Origin: Coccinella septempunctata
Taxonomy: Eukaryota > Arthropoda > Insecta > Coleoptera > Coccinellidae
Length of the DNA: 64,000 bases
Assembly (NCBI RefSeq): GCF_907165205.1
Contig: NC_058189.1
Location: 2,544,501-2,608,500 of the forward strand
Reading direction: 5' to 3'
Shown here: positions 10,796 through 21,219 of the stretch, in pieces
How the letters are laid out: each line of letters starts with the position of its first letter
How positions within the stretch are numbered: the first letter of the stretch is position 1
Notes under the pieces: generated by a model
The model's database searches: none
What the model saw: only the letters and a program-made list of their open reading frames with translations
What the model was told of the DNA's origin: nothing
Program-made: the position numbers and the translations under genes

Positions 10796-11743
10796 CAGGT
10801 TCAGTCTTTGACTCGTACAAATATTTCAACAGTAGATTCTTGAGGTCTAAAGAAACACTTTTTTCCTATACAATTTTTTTCGATTCGGTCCTGATAAAAA
10901 GATAAAGTCATTTTAAGCAAAGCTATGCTACCTCTGAGGAAACAAAATTCCCTTTAGAATAACAAACTTACTCCGGGTTTCATAAAGCTTGATCGGGGAA
11001 TCAACGCTTGATTGACGAATAAACGTCAATTTGTTTTTAATCGATATTTCAGGAATGATCATTCAGAATATCATTGTCGCATCAAATCATGATGTTCATA
11101 CGTCCATTTAATTATTCTCAGTTGCTCCTTCTTCAATATATTCAGAAATCGAAAGGTTTCAGTGATTTCGTTTTGTAAATCGAGTGAGTGTCAAATCGTT
11201 GATCGGACAATCAAAGTTTTATGAAACCCGATGTAAATCTATGACACAACACATCTGTGGATCTTTTAATCAGAGTTGCATGCAGCCGAAGTATTCAATT
11301 TTTCGAATTTCACAGATATTTTTTATTTTTGAATATCAAATTATTCGAAAACGGCGAATTATACGAGAAAATATGAAGAATACTTTTATTTTAAAAAACG
11401 TTCAAATATTCATTGGATAGCGTCCAACTTAGTTTCAAGAGTTGGGTTCTTTAAATTTTTGGTATTTTAATGGTATGTAATGGTCATAATGAGAAAACTG
11501 GAAGACATGGGTGATAACTTGTGTTGGAAAAAGACTTATCAAATAAATGAAAAACTATTTTCATTCATTTCAATCGATGAAACCTTTTGTGAAATAGAAC
11601 TAAAAATAATTTTTTTTATGGTTTTTGGCAGCCTGTATCATTTAAACCGAGCCGATTCGGAGAGAATAATAAAAGAAAAAAATGTTTCTTTTGACCTCAA
11701 GAATCTACTGTTAAATTATTTGTGAAAGTCAAAGACTCACTCC
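10796..11743 (+). repeat. TIR repeat family (ACAGGTGAGTCTTTGACT), copy with a nested MITE
   Basis: The left end reads ACAGGTTCAGTCTTTGACTC. The right end, GAATCTACTGTTAAATTATT then GTCAAAGACTCAC, is its imperfect inverse over ~55 bp. The body matches 37404-37977, but ~257 bp at 10974-11230 are absent there and form a separate inverted-repeat element. The family has no transposase; copies also lie at 455-846, 16130-16460, 40640-40756 and 60531-61050. Confidence 0.7.
10974..11230 (+). repeat. Small TIR element CGGGTTTCATAAA (copy 1), nested
   Basis: It starts CCGGGTTTCATAAAGCTTGA and ends CAAAGTTTTATGAAACCCG, an inverted pair. It interrupts the older repeat at a point where the uninterrupted copy (37404-37977) reads AACTAGCTAAATC. 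A related copy lies at 11949-12203 and part of one at about 11745-11862. Confidence 0.65.
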
Positions 11744-11744
11744 A

Positions 11745-12203
11745 ACCATTGATTCTCAACATTAATTTTCAATATATTCGCAGGAATGAAAAGTTTTCAG
11801 TGATTTCTAATTTGAAATCTAGTGACTGTCAAATTGTTGATCAGGCAATCAAAGTTTCATGGTAACATGAGATGGAGACAATTGTCAGTCAGTTTTTGAA
11901 AGGTCAATAATTTTTTTTAGAATCAAATGAATTGAAAGGGATTTACTCCCAGTTTCATAAAACTTCATCAGGAAATTAAAGCTTGATCGATGGATCGTTT
12001 TCAATCAATAATTCAATCATGAGCATTTAGCCAACTCATCATTATAGCATCATATGTGCATAGATTTATATACGTCCTTTCAAAGACTCTCAATCGATAT
12101 TTCTCCAATATATTCAGAAATGAAAAGGTTCCAGTGATTTCGTTTTGGAAATCGAGAGGCAGTCAAATCGTTGATCGGGCAATCAACGTTTTGTGAAACC
12201 CGC
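11745..12203 (+). repeat. Partial and complete copies of the CGGGTTTCATAAA element
   Basis: From about 11745 to 11862 lies the right part of this element (CAGTGATTTC, GATCAGGCAATCAAAGTTTC). From 11949 to 12203 a second copy runs from CAGTTTCATAAAACTTCATC to CGATCGGGCAATC... and ends TTTTGTGAAACCCGC. The clustering with copy 1 indicates repeated insertion of one family in the same neighbourhood. Confidence 0.55.
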
Positions 12204-12824
12204 TATTAAGTTGTGATTCTGTTTATTCAAATTGCCAGTTTAAATAAGTAAAATCACAAAAGTATCAACGGATCATATCAGTACCTATCGAAGTAAGGTG
12301 GTGTTTCTTCAAAAAGTACTCAACACTTGAACAGACAGATAATTACCAACTTTTTTCTGATTGAGTTTCATTTTGATTAAAATTGATGGGTTTCCCTCGA
12401 ACAGAAAAAAATAAAAGGTCCTATTTTCCTGGGTGTTTTCAACCTGAATCGTGACAGAAACACATTGAAACTAAGAGCTGTTAGGTGGGAGTAACGTCTT
12501 ATACGATAAATTGAACAACAATCAATAATGAAGTAAACATACGAGGGTGAAGGCATGACAGCCGCGTTCTCGAGTATTTCTTCAGAATCAATCGGAAACA
12601 TTGGCTAAGGGTGAGTAGGAACCCCATGTTACTATCAAATCCGCATTTTCTGTTTCCCCCACGTTTCCCGCATGTAGGGGAAAATCCAAGAAAGAAAACT
12701 TTCCAAACGAGAATGCAATGTGGCAATCTGCTTGCTATCCACTAAGAAAAGTCGATACGAATATTGATGGATCATCCACGAGTGTATCATTGCGCGATAT
12801 TTGGTCATGAGTTAAATATAAATT
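12204..12824. other. No supported feature
   Basis: AT-rich sequence between the nested MITEs and the Crypton-like pseudogene. Short open frames here show no recognisable domain. Confidence 0.4.
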
Positions 12825-12848
12825 TTTTATTTGTTTCTCATTTGTAAA
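12825..12848 (+). repeat. Left inverted repeat bracketing the Crypton-like gene
   Basis: TTTTATTTGTTTCTCATTTG followed by TAAA is the inverse of 14203-14228 except for two extra T in the right copy. The pair brackets the recombinase pseudogene with ~105 bp to its 3' end and ~105 bp to its 5' end. Confidence 0.55.
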
Positions 12849-12953
12849 CGTCAGTTTCCAAAAACACAATATTAATCAAGAAAGTTTATTTTATCAAGTC
12901 ACTAACTTGTAAACCTGATAGTTAACTTGCAAAATTTTTACAAGTTAGTAGTA

Positions 12954-14097
12954 TTACATATTTACATTAGAAAATTTTGTTTTATCGTCATATATGTTGA
13001 AAATCATGGTACAATTGTTATTTCCAGTAACACAGATTTTTGATGATGAAGGAGTTGATACTGATGATGATGAACCATCTGTTGACTCAGAAACTGCTGA
13101 ACTCGAGGACTGCAGAACATTTGTACTCTCCTTACTACCAAATAATTTGCTAGACATTTCAATTTTTTTGTTGACCGAATCATCGACATAACTCATCGCA
13201 ATTTCGGTGCTCTTCCACCCTCCTGCACGCTTTAGTGCTAAAATATCTCCACTCGAATCCGCAACCATAGTGGCTCCAGTTCTGCGAAAAGAGTGGCCGG
13301 TGTATAACTCTGGGTCTTTTAAACCTAAATATTTCGCTATTTGCTTTGGGACACCACCAATAGTGTGCTGGCCAGCATTAAGGGAAAAGCACTTTCCATG
13401 TCGGTATGTCAAAAAAAAATCTTAGGCTTTCTGTTCCAGGAGGCCGAAGATTTACATATTTTCTGTATAACATGCAGGGCTTGAAGCTGCAGCCATCATC
13501 GGTTATGGTGAATCTTCTTGTTGTTAAATTTTTTGTTTGCCGCAATGTCACAATAACGTATTTTCCCATATCTTCTACATCATTCATGTTTAAGGAGAGA
13601 ATTTCGTCACATCGACAACATCTAAAAATCCCAAACATTGTTACAATTTTCGCCAGCAACCACTGGTCATCAGGAGCATGTAAAAGAAATTGTTCAGCCT
13701 CTTCTTTACTTAATACCTTGGCCTTTTTTGGCGTATAACGCTCATTTTTTCGTTTCAGAAACGCTATTACCTTTTGAAATCTGCAAATGACAACTAAACG
13801 TCATATTTTTCAATAAATTTTTTAAGGAAAACAAAACTGCGAACAGAGGCATTTTGTTTTATTTCCAAGCAGCATTTTTCCCATAAAATTAGGGCTGAAT
13901 CTAGCTGATAGTTGATTCGAGTAGACCAACAAAACATCTTCAGTTACCCCAATCACACTATTTTTGTTTTGCCACTTTTTGAAGTCGTCGTATTCTCGCT
14001 CGTACCTTGAAGCTGATTTTGCAAGTAATAAATATGAAGCTACACTGCTGGCTGCCTCAATAATTTCTTTTGGTACATTCATTTTCGCTTTCGCCAA
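12954..14097 (-). pseudogene. Crypton-like tyrosine recombinase, frameshifted
   Basis: Read on the minus strand, the pieces line up as an insect Crypton-type tyrosine recombinase. An N-terminal segment (from MAKAKMNVPKEI at 14097) is followed, after ~110 bp without matching sequence, by a segment starting FQKVIAFLKRKNERY near 13779. That segment carries the first catalytic Arg context (CCRCDEILSL), then a frame break at an A-run near 13408. The C-terminal part holds the box II motif TGHSFRRTGAT (H-x-x-R) and the candidate nucleophile in GWKSTEIAMSYVDDS. The tail is Ser-rich. These enzymes cut and rejoin DNA through a Tyr and use no DDE chemistry. The frame break and missing linker suggest a dead copy; an intron in the ~110 bp gap is a possible alternative. 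Confidence 0.8.
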
Positions 14098-14202
14098 AAC
14101 AAATGTAAAGAAAAATGAACCGACATGTTCATGGCAATGCTTCCATAGCTAACGACATTTGTGACAAATTATTGAGATTTTTTTTGGAATTTATCTAACC
14201 TT

Positions 14203-14228
14203 TTTACAAATGAGAAAAACAAATAAAA
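14203..14228 (-). repeat. Right inverted repeat bracketing the Crypton-like gene
   Basis: This is the inverse of 12825-12848, with a 2-bp difference in one T run. Cryptons are not known for terminal inverted repeats, so these may be the ends of a host element or a coincidence of AT-rich DNA, although 24 aligned bases make chance unlikely. Confidence 0.55.
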
Positions 14229-14240
14229 TATAAAACAATA

Positions 14241-14313
14241 CCCGCAAGGTAACGGGTTTTTACTGGCGAATGGAGGATATAACTGACGAGCCACAGGCGA
14301 GTCAGTTACCTCC
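14241..14313. repeat. Two consecutive hairpins next to the right inverted repeat
   Basis: CCCG at 14241-14244 pairs with CGGG at 14253-14256. A longer imperfect hairpin follows: GGAGG plus TAACTGAC (14272-14287, with a 3-nt bulge) pairs with GTCAGTTA plus CCTCC (14301-14313). At its tip GCC and GGC pair around ACA. Confidence 0.55.
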
Positions 14314-15300
14314 TTACTTTGCTAGTAATATATGTTATATACTATTTCGAACTTCCATTGTGTTAGACAAAAATGAATCAGATTCACAACTCATTAGTTA
14401 TATCTAGTGTATCAGGAGGTGTATGACTGAAAGTCAAACAGGCCAGGATCAATGAAAACGTTAAGAAACCTCGAAAAAATTAAACATTTGAAATTTTGGG
14501 ATGTTCAATAGAAACCATGAAAGTTTTTATGCCGACATGAAAAGAAAACTGAACCCTCTTTTGATATTGTTGCCACTACGTATCGCACTTGAAGCAGACA
14601 TGAATATTTCGTCGTTGAAATTCAAGATGGGAAGTTTTATACCATATCAAGAAGAAGCTCCTTGTTGAGAGTTAGTTCATTTAATTACCTGAGTTTAATG
14701 ACGCCTGTTTCATCAGTAGCTCGCCCAACTGTTAATTAAATCTATTCATCAGTGTTTTCACACTTTGTACTTTGAAATTTTCAACGGGATCGAAAAGTTA
14801 GTTCCATAAATTAATCATTTGTTTGGTTCAACCAACCCCGTCTGTCACGAACGAAATATGGCTTGATTTTGCACGCTTGAATTAAAATTCGCGGAAGGAC
14901 CCATTGCAAAGATACATTTCTAATTGGTTAGAGGAAAATGGAAATGGAAACAATTCCTTCAGACTATCCGCTTGGAAGGAAATCCTAAGGTGCTGTTAAG
15001 AATTGTTGTTTATTTGACCATAAAAATGTATTTGTGTTTGCTCTTGGTGATGAATAAATGGCCATTGTAGTGGTTTTATATTTCTATCCGTCAGAAGAAA
15101 TTCATTGGATGTCTGAGAAAAAATAATTCTACAGATAGAAAACATTCAGCTCATAATTGAAATAAATTTACATTTACTGATGTTTTCGCTTAACTTATTA
15201 GAATAATTTTAATAAGTTTTTTCCACTCTCGTCCATATTCTTCAAATATTAAAACACTTTATCAGGTATTTGGACTATGTTTATTTATATTCCTAATCTG
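14314..15300. other. Unique AT-rich sequence
   Basis: No coding frame above background and no repeat shared with the rest of the window was recognised. Confidence 0.4.
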
Positions 15301-15310
15301 TTGTCATAAA

Positions 15311-15350
15311 ACCGTCGTTTCGGTCATACATCGGACCTGATCAAGGCTGA
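15311..15350 (-). ncRNA. Decayed hammerhead-ribozyme-like motif
   Basis: On the minus strand the order is TTGATCA, GGTC, 8-nt loop, GACC, GAAA, then CGACGG. This is the layout of a hammerhead core (CTGATGA, stem II, GAAA, stem III), but two core positions are changed, including the one equivalent to the catalytic G8, so it should not cleave. It lies about 310 bp downstream of a Penelope-like endonuclease remnant on the same strand. Penelope-like elements are known to carry hammerhead motifs in their terminal repeats. Confidence 0.4.
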
Positions 15351-15659
15351 AATATTTTGTTTTTTTGAAAAAATGAGTCTCTACATAAAACAAACAACAT
15401 TACACTTACTTTAATGATCATACAGGAACAAGGTCAAAATGTAGTATTTGAACATAAATAGGCATAAAATAAAATGTTCTCTCTGACAATAACAATTTTT
15501 CCCAAGGAATCTAACAACGACCGTCAACAAATCTTATTGCTTATCGGAGGCAATATCTAGATTGTGCTAGGAAGAAACACAGAACCTGAACATATTTACA
15601 TAGAATATAAATCTTTTCTTCTATTTATAAATCGATGAAATTGAAATTCAGTGTTTTTT

Positions 15660-15968
15660 TTTACTATCTTTAAGGTACTAATAGATTGCTGTAGATTGTA
15701 TTAAGTCCATTAACATCTTCCCTGTAATTTTCTGTCTTGTTTATTGCTATGTGCATCATTTCGTCGATAGTTGTTATTTTCATGGTCTAGTATTCTAGTT
15801 TTTTCAAAATTAAATTTGTGTCCTTCTTTTTGTGCATGTGAAGTGAGTGCTGTTTTTTTCCAATTTCTGATGTTGTTGCAGTCAGTTTTGTGTTGTCTAA
15901 TTCTGTCTATTAGTAATTGTCTTGTCTGTACTACGTAGGCCTTGTCACAGTTGAAACATGGTATGGAA
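15660..15968 (-). pseudogene. Penelope-like element GIY-YIG endonuclease remnant
   Basis: The minus strand encodes, in one frame, IPCFNCDKAYVVQTRQLL and then SHAQKEGHKFNFEKTRILDH. These resemble the end of a Penelope-like retroelement GIY-YIG nuclease (usual YVGQT here YVVQT, then the H-A-x-E-x-G-H-x-F-D-F region). A frameshift near 15755 moves the remaining similarity (NYREDVNGLNTIYSNLL) into the next frame. In intact elements this domain nicks DNA for target-primed insertion. No reverse transcriptase is seen upstream, so this is a 5'-truncated, dead copy. Confidence 0.7.
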
Positions 15969-16129
15969 TTTTAATAAGGGGTGATAATACAATAATAGGA
16001 TTAATATGAGCTTAAATCGCTATCCTGTGGTCCTGTGATTGAAAATTCACTAGTTTTGGGACCTTGTAGTTTTTCTTTTATTTGATTAATCTTTTTTGAA
16101 CAAAAAATATCACCCTCGTCTTCCACATT

Positions 16130-16460
16130 CCTCATTATGATCGTAACGTACCATAAAAATATCAGAAATTCAAAGAACCCAACTCTTAAAACTAAGTTAG
16201 ACGCTATCCAATGAACATTTGAACGTATTCTAAAATAAAAATATTCTTCATATTTTCTGGAATAATGCGCCGTTTTCGAGTAATTTCATGTTCAAAAATT
16301 AAAAAAAAGTATCTGTGAAATTGGAAAAATTGGGTACCTTCGGCTGAATACAACTTTGTTCAAAAGATCCACAGAGTAGTGTCACAGATGTATCTATAAT
16401 AGTAATTCTGAAAGTAATTTTGTTTTTCCAGTTCATTATGAAAACTTAAAATGGCTTTTT
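16130..16460 (-). repeat. Partial copy of the ACAGGTGAGTCTTTGACT repeat family
   Basis: From CATAAAAATATCAGAAATTC to the region of GTTCATTATGAAAAC, the sequence is the reverse complement of the middle of 10796-11743 and 60531-61050, and parallels 490-760. Neither terminus is preserved. Confidence 0.55.
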
Positions 16461-18381
16461 ATCTTCATTATTAAGATCCCACCTTATTTTTATTGGGAAT
16501 AAGCAGTAAAAATCATGAATTTATTCATGCTCAAGCATTGTAAGAAGAATCTAGAACACGATTATATGATGAAAATTTTTTTGAAAAACGTGAGAAGTAT
16601 GTGAACTAAAACGAAGAAACAAATTGTAATAATATGTGTGCATCCAATTTCCTTGGATAAGCTCGCAATGGAATGACATAACAAATATTGGAATAGGTAT
16701 CCTTGTCCGAATGAAGGGAGACAATATTTGGGATTCACCCTACAATATGTACTGGGGTGGGTCGACATAAACAAAGGATCGACCCCTCTACGCACCTGAG
16801 TCACTCTGTATTATTGAGTTAAATGACAGGATGTTTTATTTCCCCTTGTATTGGACCTGTTGTACTTATTTCATTTCAGATAGGTATCTAGTTTTGTTTT
16901 CGTAGAGAATTCTGATCTGAACTCGCAAAATTACAATAAATTGTGATCGATGGTTCATAAAAAGTATCACAGTCAATCGGAATATTTCATTCAAGAAAAA
17001 TGTTTTTTTAATTTGAGTTGATATTCAAGCAATAGAATATTTACCAATATTTTGAAATTTGTATGAATAATTTATGGATATTATTATAAGCATTGCGATA
17101 AGAGAAATATAATAAACTGTTACTTTTCAGAACTTCTTGATTTTAGGGTGTATTTTTTCTTCGATCTATCAGGATGTTATGTGAAAACAATTTTTGTACT
17201 CTTTGCTTTCAGTTATAATTACCTCATTTTATCCATAACTCATTTATTCTCCCCAAAACTTCAGTAAACCCTAACATTTCGAATGAAATGAATTCTTGAT
17301 AGAATTGATTGGCCATGGAAATTTGACTCATTCTACTCTGTTTAGTAGAGAAATGTGGGGTTATGACGCTTTTCAGAAGATGAATTCTTCCATAGAATAA
17401 AAACCTTTTCCACTAGATATCCTTCATATGCTTCTTGAACACTCTGCCTCTGGAGGTGATGTCACATGGCCAGGAAGTTTATTTTACATCTTCATGCCAT
17501 CGAAAGTGTACTTATATTATTGTGTATTTTTCTATTTAGGTCTATGTAACTTTTTTTCTTTACTTATACCGTCTTCTCGAAATTTCCTCTCATTTTAATA
17601 TATTATCTGGAAGGCATTGAAATGTTCTCCTTCGTTTCGATGTGCAATTCCATGTTGCACACAGGAAAATAATTGAACGAAATGCTCATTATAACAGGTA
17701 ACAGGCATACAAGAATATGAGTGCCAGTTTCAGCGTTTTAACGTCAAACAAGATTCGCCTATCTTCGTGTAAATCAGACAGTTCCTGTTTAGACTCAGTA
17801 AATTAATTCACCCCGAAGGATGAACTAAACCACAGCCTTCTTAAACTCAAGCCGTGCACAGAGAAAGGCAACGTCGCATTTGCTGCATCTGGGGGTCCTA
17901 TAGTAGTACGATACGGACTCCCTACGCTAGCCGAGCTAGCGTTCCTAGAGCGATTGTTTCAGAATCGAAATTCATACGTATGTACATATTTAAAAAAATA
18001 CAATTCTTGTAGTGGATATAACGGAATTATACCTATATGTTTTTTGAACATGCTCATTTATTGTAACAGTTATTATTTCCCAAAGAATTATTGTATAGAT
18101 ATAGACGATAATTCATGTTATTATTTCAGCCAAGAAAAGAATTTATATTTTGTTTTGGATTGATGAGGTAGTTTCCACAACACCCAGGAGGTACTACCGT
18201 GAAGCGTTACTTTTTGATGGGTAGTTCGCCAGTAGCCATATTTTCCCAAAACAAGTGGTTTTCAACCATAAATTAAAAAATATCAATAACAAAATATAAA
18301 CTCTGTAGGTTATTAATATAAAAATAAAATAAAATAAATATTCTTCTTCAAATAAATACGATAACAACTAGATAAATAAAG
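16461..18381. other. Unique sequence downstream of the THAP transposase
   Basis: Mostly AT-rich with no supported gene. A short GC-richer patch at 17840-17950 includes a perfect 8-bp-arm palindrome, ACGCTAGC-CGA-GCTAGCGT (17924-17942), directly after CGGACTCCCT (17914-17923), a decamer that also occurs upstream of the transposase at 21415-21424. Confidence 0.4.
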
Positions 18382-21192
18382 TTAAGTTAAAGATAAAGTT
18401 TGCAATTTCCGTTTCTTTTGGGGAGTGTTTGAATGAGTCTTTTTGGCTTCAAGATTCAAGTTGGATTTCTCTTTCCTATAATTATTCAAAAGGATATTGG
18501 CAAAAACTGACAGCAAATGAAATAAGATTTTTTTATATTCCTTTCCACATACACAAGTTTGTTGAAATTCTTCAAATGCGTATTCTGACTGAATACTCAA
18601 AAAAGTTAATTTTCCAAGAATGTACTTTTGATCAACTGTACGTAAAAAATTTGACTCTAAGGTACTATTATTCAAAATTACTTCGAATATAGCACACATA
18701 TGGTGAAAAATGATCCTAACATGAAAAGTTGGAACGGACAGACCCCCCCTCTGCAAATGATCGAAATATTCATTTTCTACAAAACTACCTTTCTCTTCGA
18801 CAATCAAGGATAAACAAATGGAACAATTTAATTTTTTGGAAGCACTGTGTGATCCGTATCCTGCAATGTAAATTTTGGCAGATTCATCAACGGCGCAATC
18901 GATTAAATAATCTGAATTCAATACATCCGTGAATTCATCAATATTAGAAGTGTCCTCGTCAAAAGTAAAAGTGGATGAATCGTTATTTTCAAAAAAAAAT
19001 TTTTTCTTTATATCGTCAAGAGAAAAAGTTGATCCAGTTGATTTAAATATACGCTTCACACGAATTTTCTTTTCGGCATTCAAAACTTCATCTAAAGATA
19101 CATTATAATTACAACCACTCAGAAGTCTATAATTGCCAAAACGCTTCTCAAGTTTTTCAGTGGTGAATTTACCCGGCAAAAAATATTCAATATTGTAAAC
19201 AGCAAAACTATACTTAACTATGTCCAAAAGTGTAGACGTACACTGAAAGAAAGCTTTATGAGTGTCGTTTGTGAGATGGCCATTTGAATCTAGATCATGC
19301 CATTTATTTATCCATGAAACAAATTTTTCTAAATATTGGACTCTATAATCATCAATACCTGAAATAGGTTTTGAAAATTCATTCCTTCTAATAACGCCTT
19401 TAATGACGCTAGTGTTGTTTACCACGTCCCACCAATTTCTTATCAACTGCAGAAAATCTGCAGTATCATTGAAACCGAAATCTTTAAGAGCAGCTATGGT
19501 TGAATCATGAAATAAATTATCTACTAATGAAACCTTTTGCCTTTCAAAGTTATTTGGAAATAAAGTTTTAAAGTTCAATTTATAGGCTTTCTTTATAAAT
19601 GAATGTTTCTCAGCTTCATAAACTTTTTTCAAATCACTAAATTTTGCGTACTTAATGAGCCCTGTTTCAAAATCAGGATAAACAAATGTTTTGTCTAAGT
19701 TTTTCAAATTGAACCAGTTGTTGCGAATGTTCTTCATTACATGAACAAAATCGTAGGACAGAAATATAGTTTTGCCATTTCCTAAAGGATTTGGAATACA
19801 ATTTGTATTGGACAATTTTTTAAACATAGTTTGATTTATTCTACAATTATCAGTGACTATACAAATAATTTCGAACCCACATTTTTGAACTAATTCGATG
19901 ACACTAGTTGCGAAAGGAATAATTTCAACTCCGCTTATGCTATTGACAGGTACTAATTTTACAATTTCATGAAAATTGCCAAAAGCTGAAGAAATCATAA
20001 ATGCTAAAATAGTTTTAGCCAAACTGTCTTTGTTGGCAGCGTATCCGATCAGATTTTTGGAACGGTATTCCAATCTTGGTGCTATATAAATTTCATCTAT
20101 CAAAAGAACAACAACTTTTTCTCTAGGCGTTAAGGTTGATGACATATTTGATATGTAATTATTATTATTTATATCGTTACTCGGAGAAACATTAAGTTCG
20201 GAGGAAATTCTCTGTAAATATCTTCTATGGGGTAAAATGAAGAAACCCCTGAGAAGTTCATACGTAGAATGGGAAGTTGTGTGAATCATAAAGGACATAA
20301 TAATCGTTGAAGACGAATATCTGTTTTTTTTTGAATTGATTTGTCTCAACTGGTCAATTAAAATTTCGATATTTTTGGAATAAGGGAAATTGTTCTCGCA
20401 GGATACAGTCAACGCTTGGTCTAAATGTTTTAAGATAATTTCTAAAAGATTATTGAAGGATTCAACAGAATTTTCAGCAGCCTTGCCTTCTAAGTTTTCT
20501 TTGTACCTAGACAAAATATTCTCGAGTTGGGACCATCTATTCAATTTCATATCGAAAGGGAGAATCCATCTTAAATCATTGAAACACAACTTGTTTCTAC
20601 CCAGAAAAACTTGGACCACCATCTTTTCATCAATTAAAATTTGAGATTTAAATACCAGTGACTCTTGATTTTCCTGAACTGTCAACTGATAAAAATAAAG
20701 TTTATTCTCTGTTTTATAAACTATCCAATTTGCTATGTCTAATTTATTGGAATAATCATTCAACAATTGATTGAAATTTTGAATAATGTCTTGAGCTTCA
20801 AACTCTGCAATAATTTGATTTTGGTGGTTAATATGATTTTGACGCCTTTCCTCGGGATTTTTCCTTGGAGGAACAGAGGGTTTCGAGAGGTATGTAGGCA
20901 AATTTGGAAAAATTGATGGAACTGAATTTTCTTTCAATTTTGGAAATTTCAAAAGGTTCTTTCCAATCGTTCCATCCTTACGTGTGAATTCATCGTATCT
21001 AATGACTTCACATTCTTGGAAATGAAGGGAACACACTACTGAATTTTGAGATGGAGTCCAATTTTTTCGAGGTATAGAAGCCACCCATTTTATTTTCAAA
21101 TTGGGGTCTTTTGGAAATTTGAATACTGACACATACCTGTTTTGTGAGTCGTAATTCGACTTACAACCTGTAACACAACACCGACGAGGCAT
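18382..21192 (-). CDS. THAP-domain P-element-like transposase
   Basis: An uninterrupted, intronless frame. I prefer the Met at 21192 (MPRRCCVTGC), the usual THAP start, giving 936 aa; a Met 9 codons upstream (21219) adds 9 residues. Numbered from the longer start, residues 10-105 form a C2CH THAP zinc finger: C14/C15 and C19, C63 with H66 (CSLHF), and an AVPTIF-like box (SVPSIF). The P-element transposase core follows with candidate acidic residues D375 (LLIDEI), D457 (VTDNCR), D490 (SYDFVHVMKNIRNN) and E691 (KLEKRFGNYR). Family members bind DNA via THAP and cut with an RNase H-like core using GTP. Terminal inverted repeats were not found, so it may be either an autonomous element with unrecognised ends or a domesticated THAP9-like gene. 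Absence of stops over 2.8 kb indicates recent activity or selection. Confidence 0.88.
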   Translation of the reverse strand: MPRRCCVTGCKSNYDSQNRYVSVFKFPKDPNLKIKWVASIPRKNWTPSQNSVVCSLHFQECEVIRYDEFTRKDGTIGKNLLKFPKLKENSVPSIFPNLPTYLSKPSVPPRKNPEERRQNHINHQNQIIAEFEAQDIIQNFNQLLNDYSNKLDIANWIVYKTENKLYFYQLTVQENQESLVFKSQILIDEKMVVQVFLGRNKLCFNDLRWILPFDMKLNRWSQLENILSRYKENLEGKAAENSVESFNNLLEIILKHLDQALTVSCENNFPYSKNIEILIDQLRQINSKKNRYSSSTIIMSFMIHTTSHSTYELLRGFFILPHRRYLQRISSELNVSPSNDINNNNYISNMSSTLTPREKVVVLLIDEIYIAPRLEYRSKNLIGYAANKDSLAKTILAFMISSAFGNFHEIVKLVPVNSISGVEIIPFATSVIELVQKCGFEIICIVTDNCRINQTMFKKLSNTNCIPNPLGNGKTIFLSYDFVHVMKNIRNNWFNLKNLDKTFVYPDFETGLIKYAKFSDLKKVYEAEKHSFIKKAYKLNFKTLFPNNFERQKVSLVDNLFHDSTIAALKDFGFNDTADFLQLIRNWWDVVNNTSVIKGVIRRNEFSKPISGIDDYRVQYLEKFVSWINKWHDLDSNGHLTNDTHKAFFQCTSTLLDIVKYSFAVYNIEYFLPGKFTTEKLEKRFGNYRLLSGCNYNVSLDEVLNAEKKIRVKRIFKSTGSTFSLDDIKKKFFFENNDSSTFTFDEDTSNIDEFTDVLNSDYLIDCAVDESAKIYIAGYGSHSASKKLNCSICLSLIVEEKGSFVENEYFDHLQRGGLSVPTFHVRIIFHHMCAIFEVILNNSTLESNFLRTVDQKYILGKLTFLSIQSEYAFEEFQQTCVCGKEYKKILFHLLSVFANILLNNYRKEKSNLNLEAKKTHSNTPQKKRKLQTLSLT

Positions 21193-21219
21193 TTCAAAGA
21201 TTCCTCTGGAAATATGCAC

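Noticed and set aside
17924..17942. Palindrome ACGCTAGC-CGA-GCTAGCGT as a P-element terminus
   Set aside because: No inverted counterpart adjoins the matching decamer on the other side of the transposase, so it cannot be called an element end.
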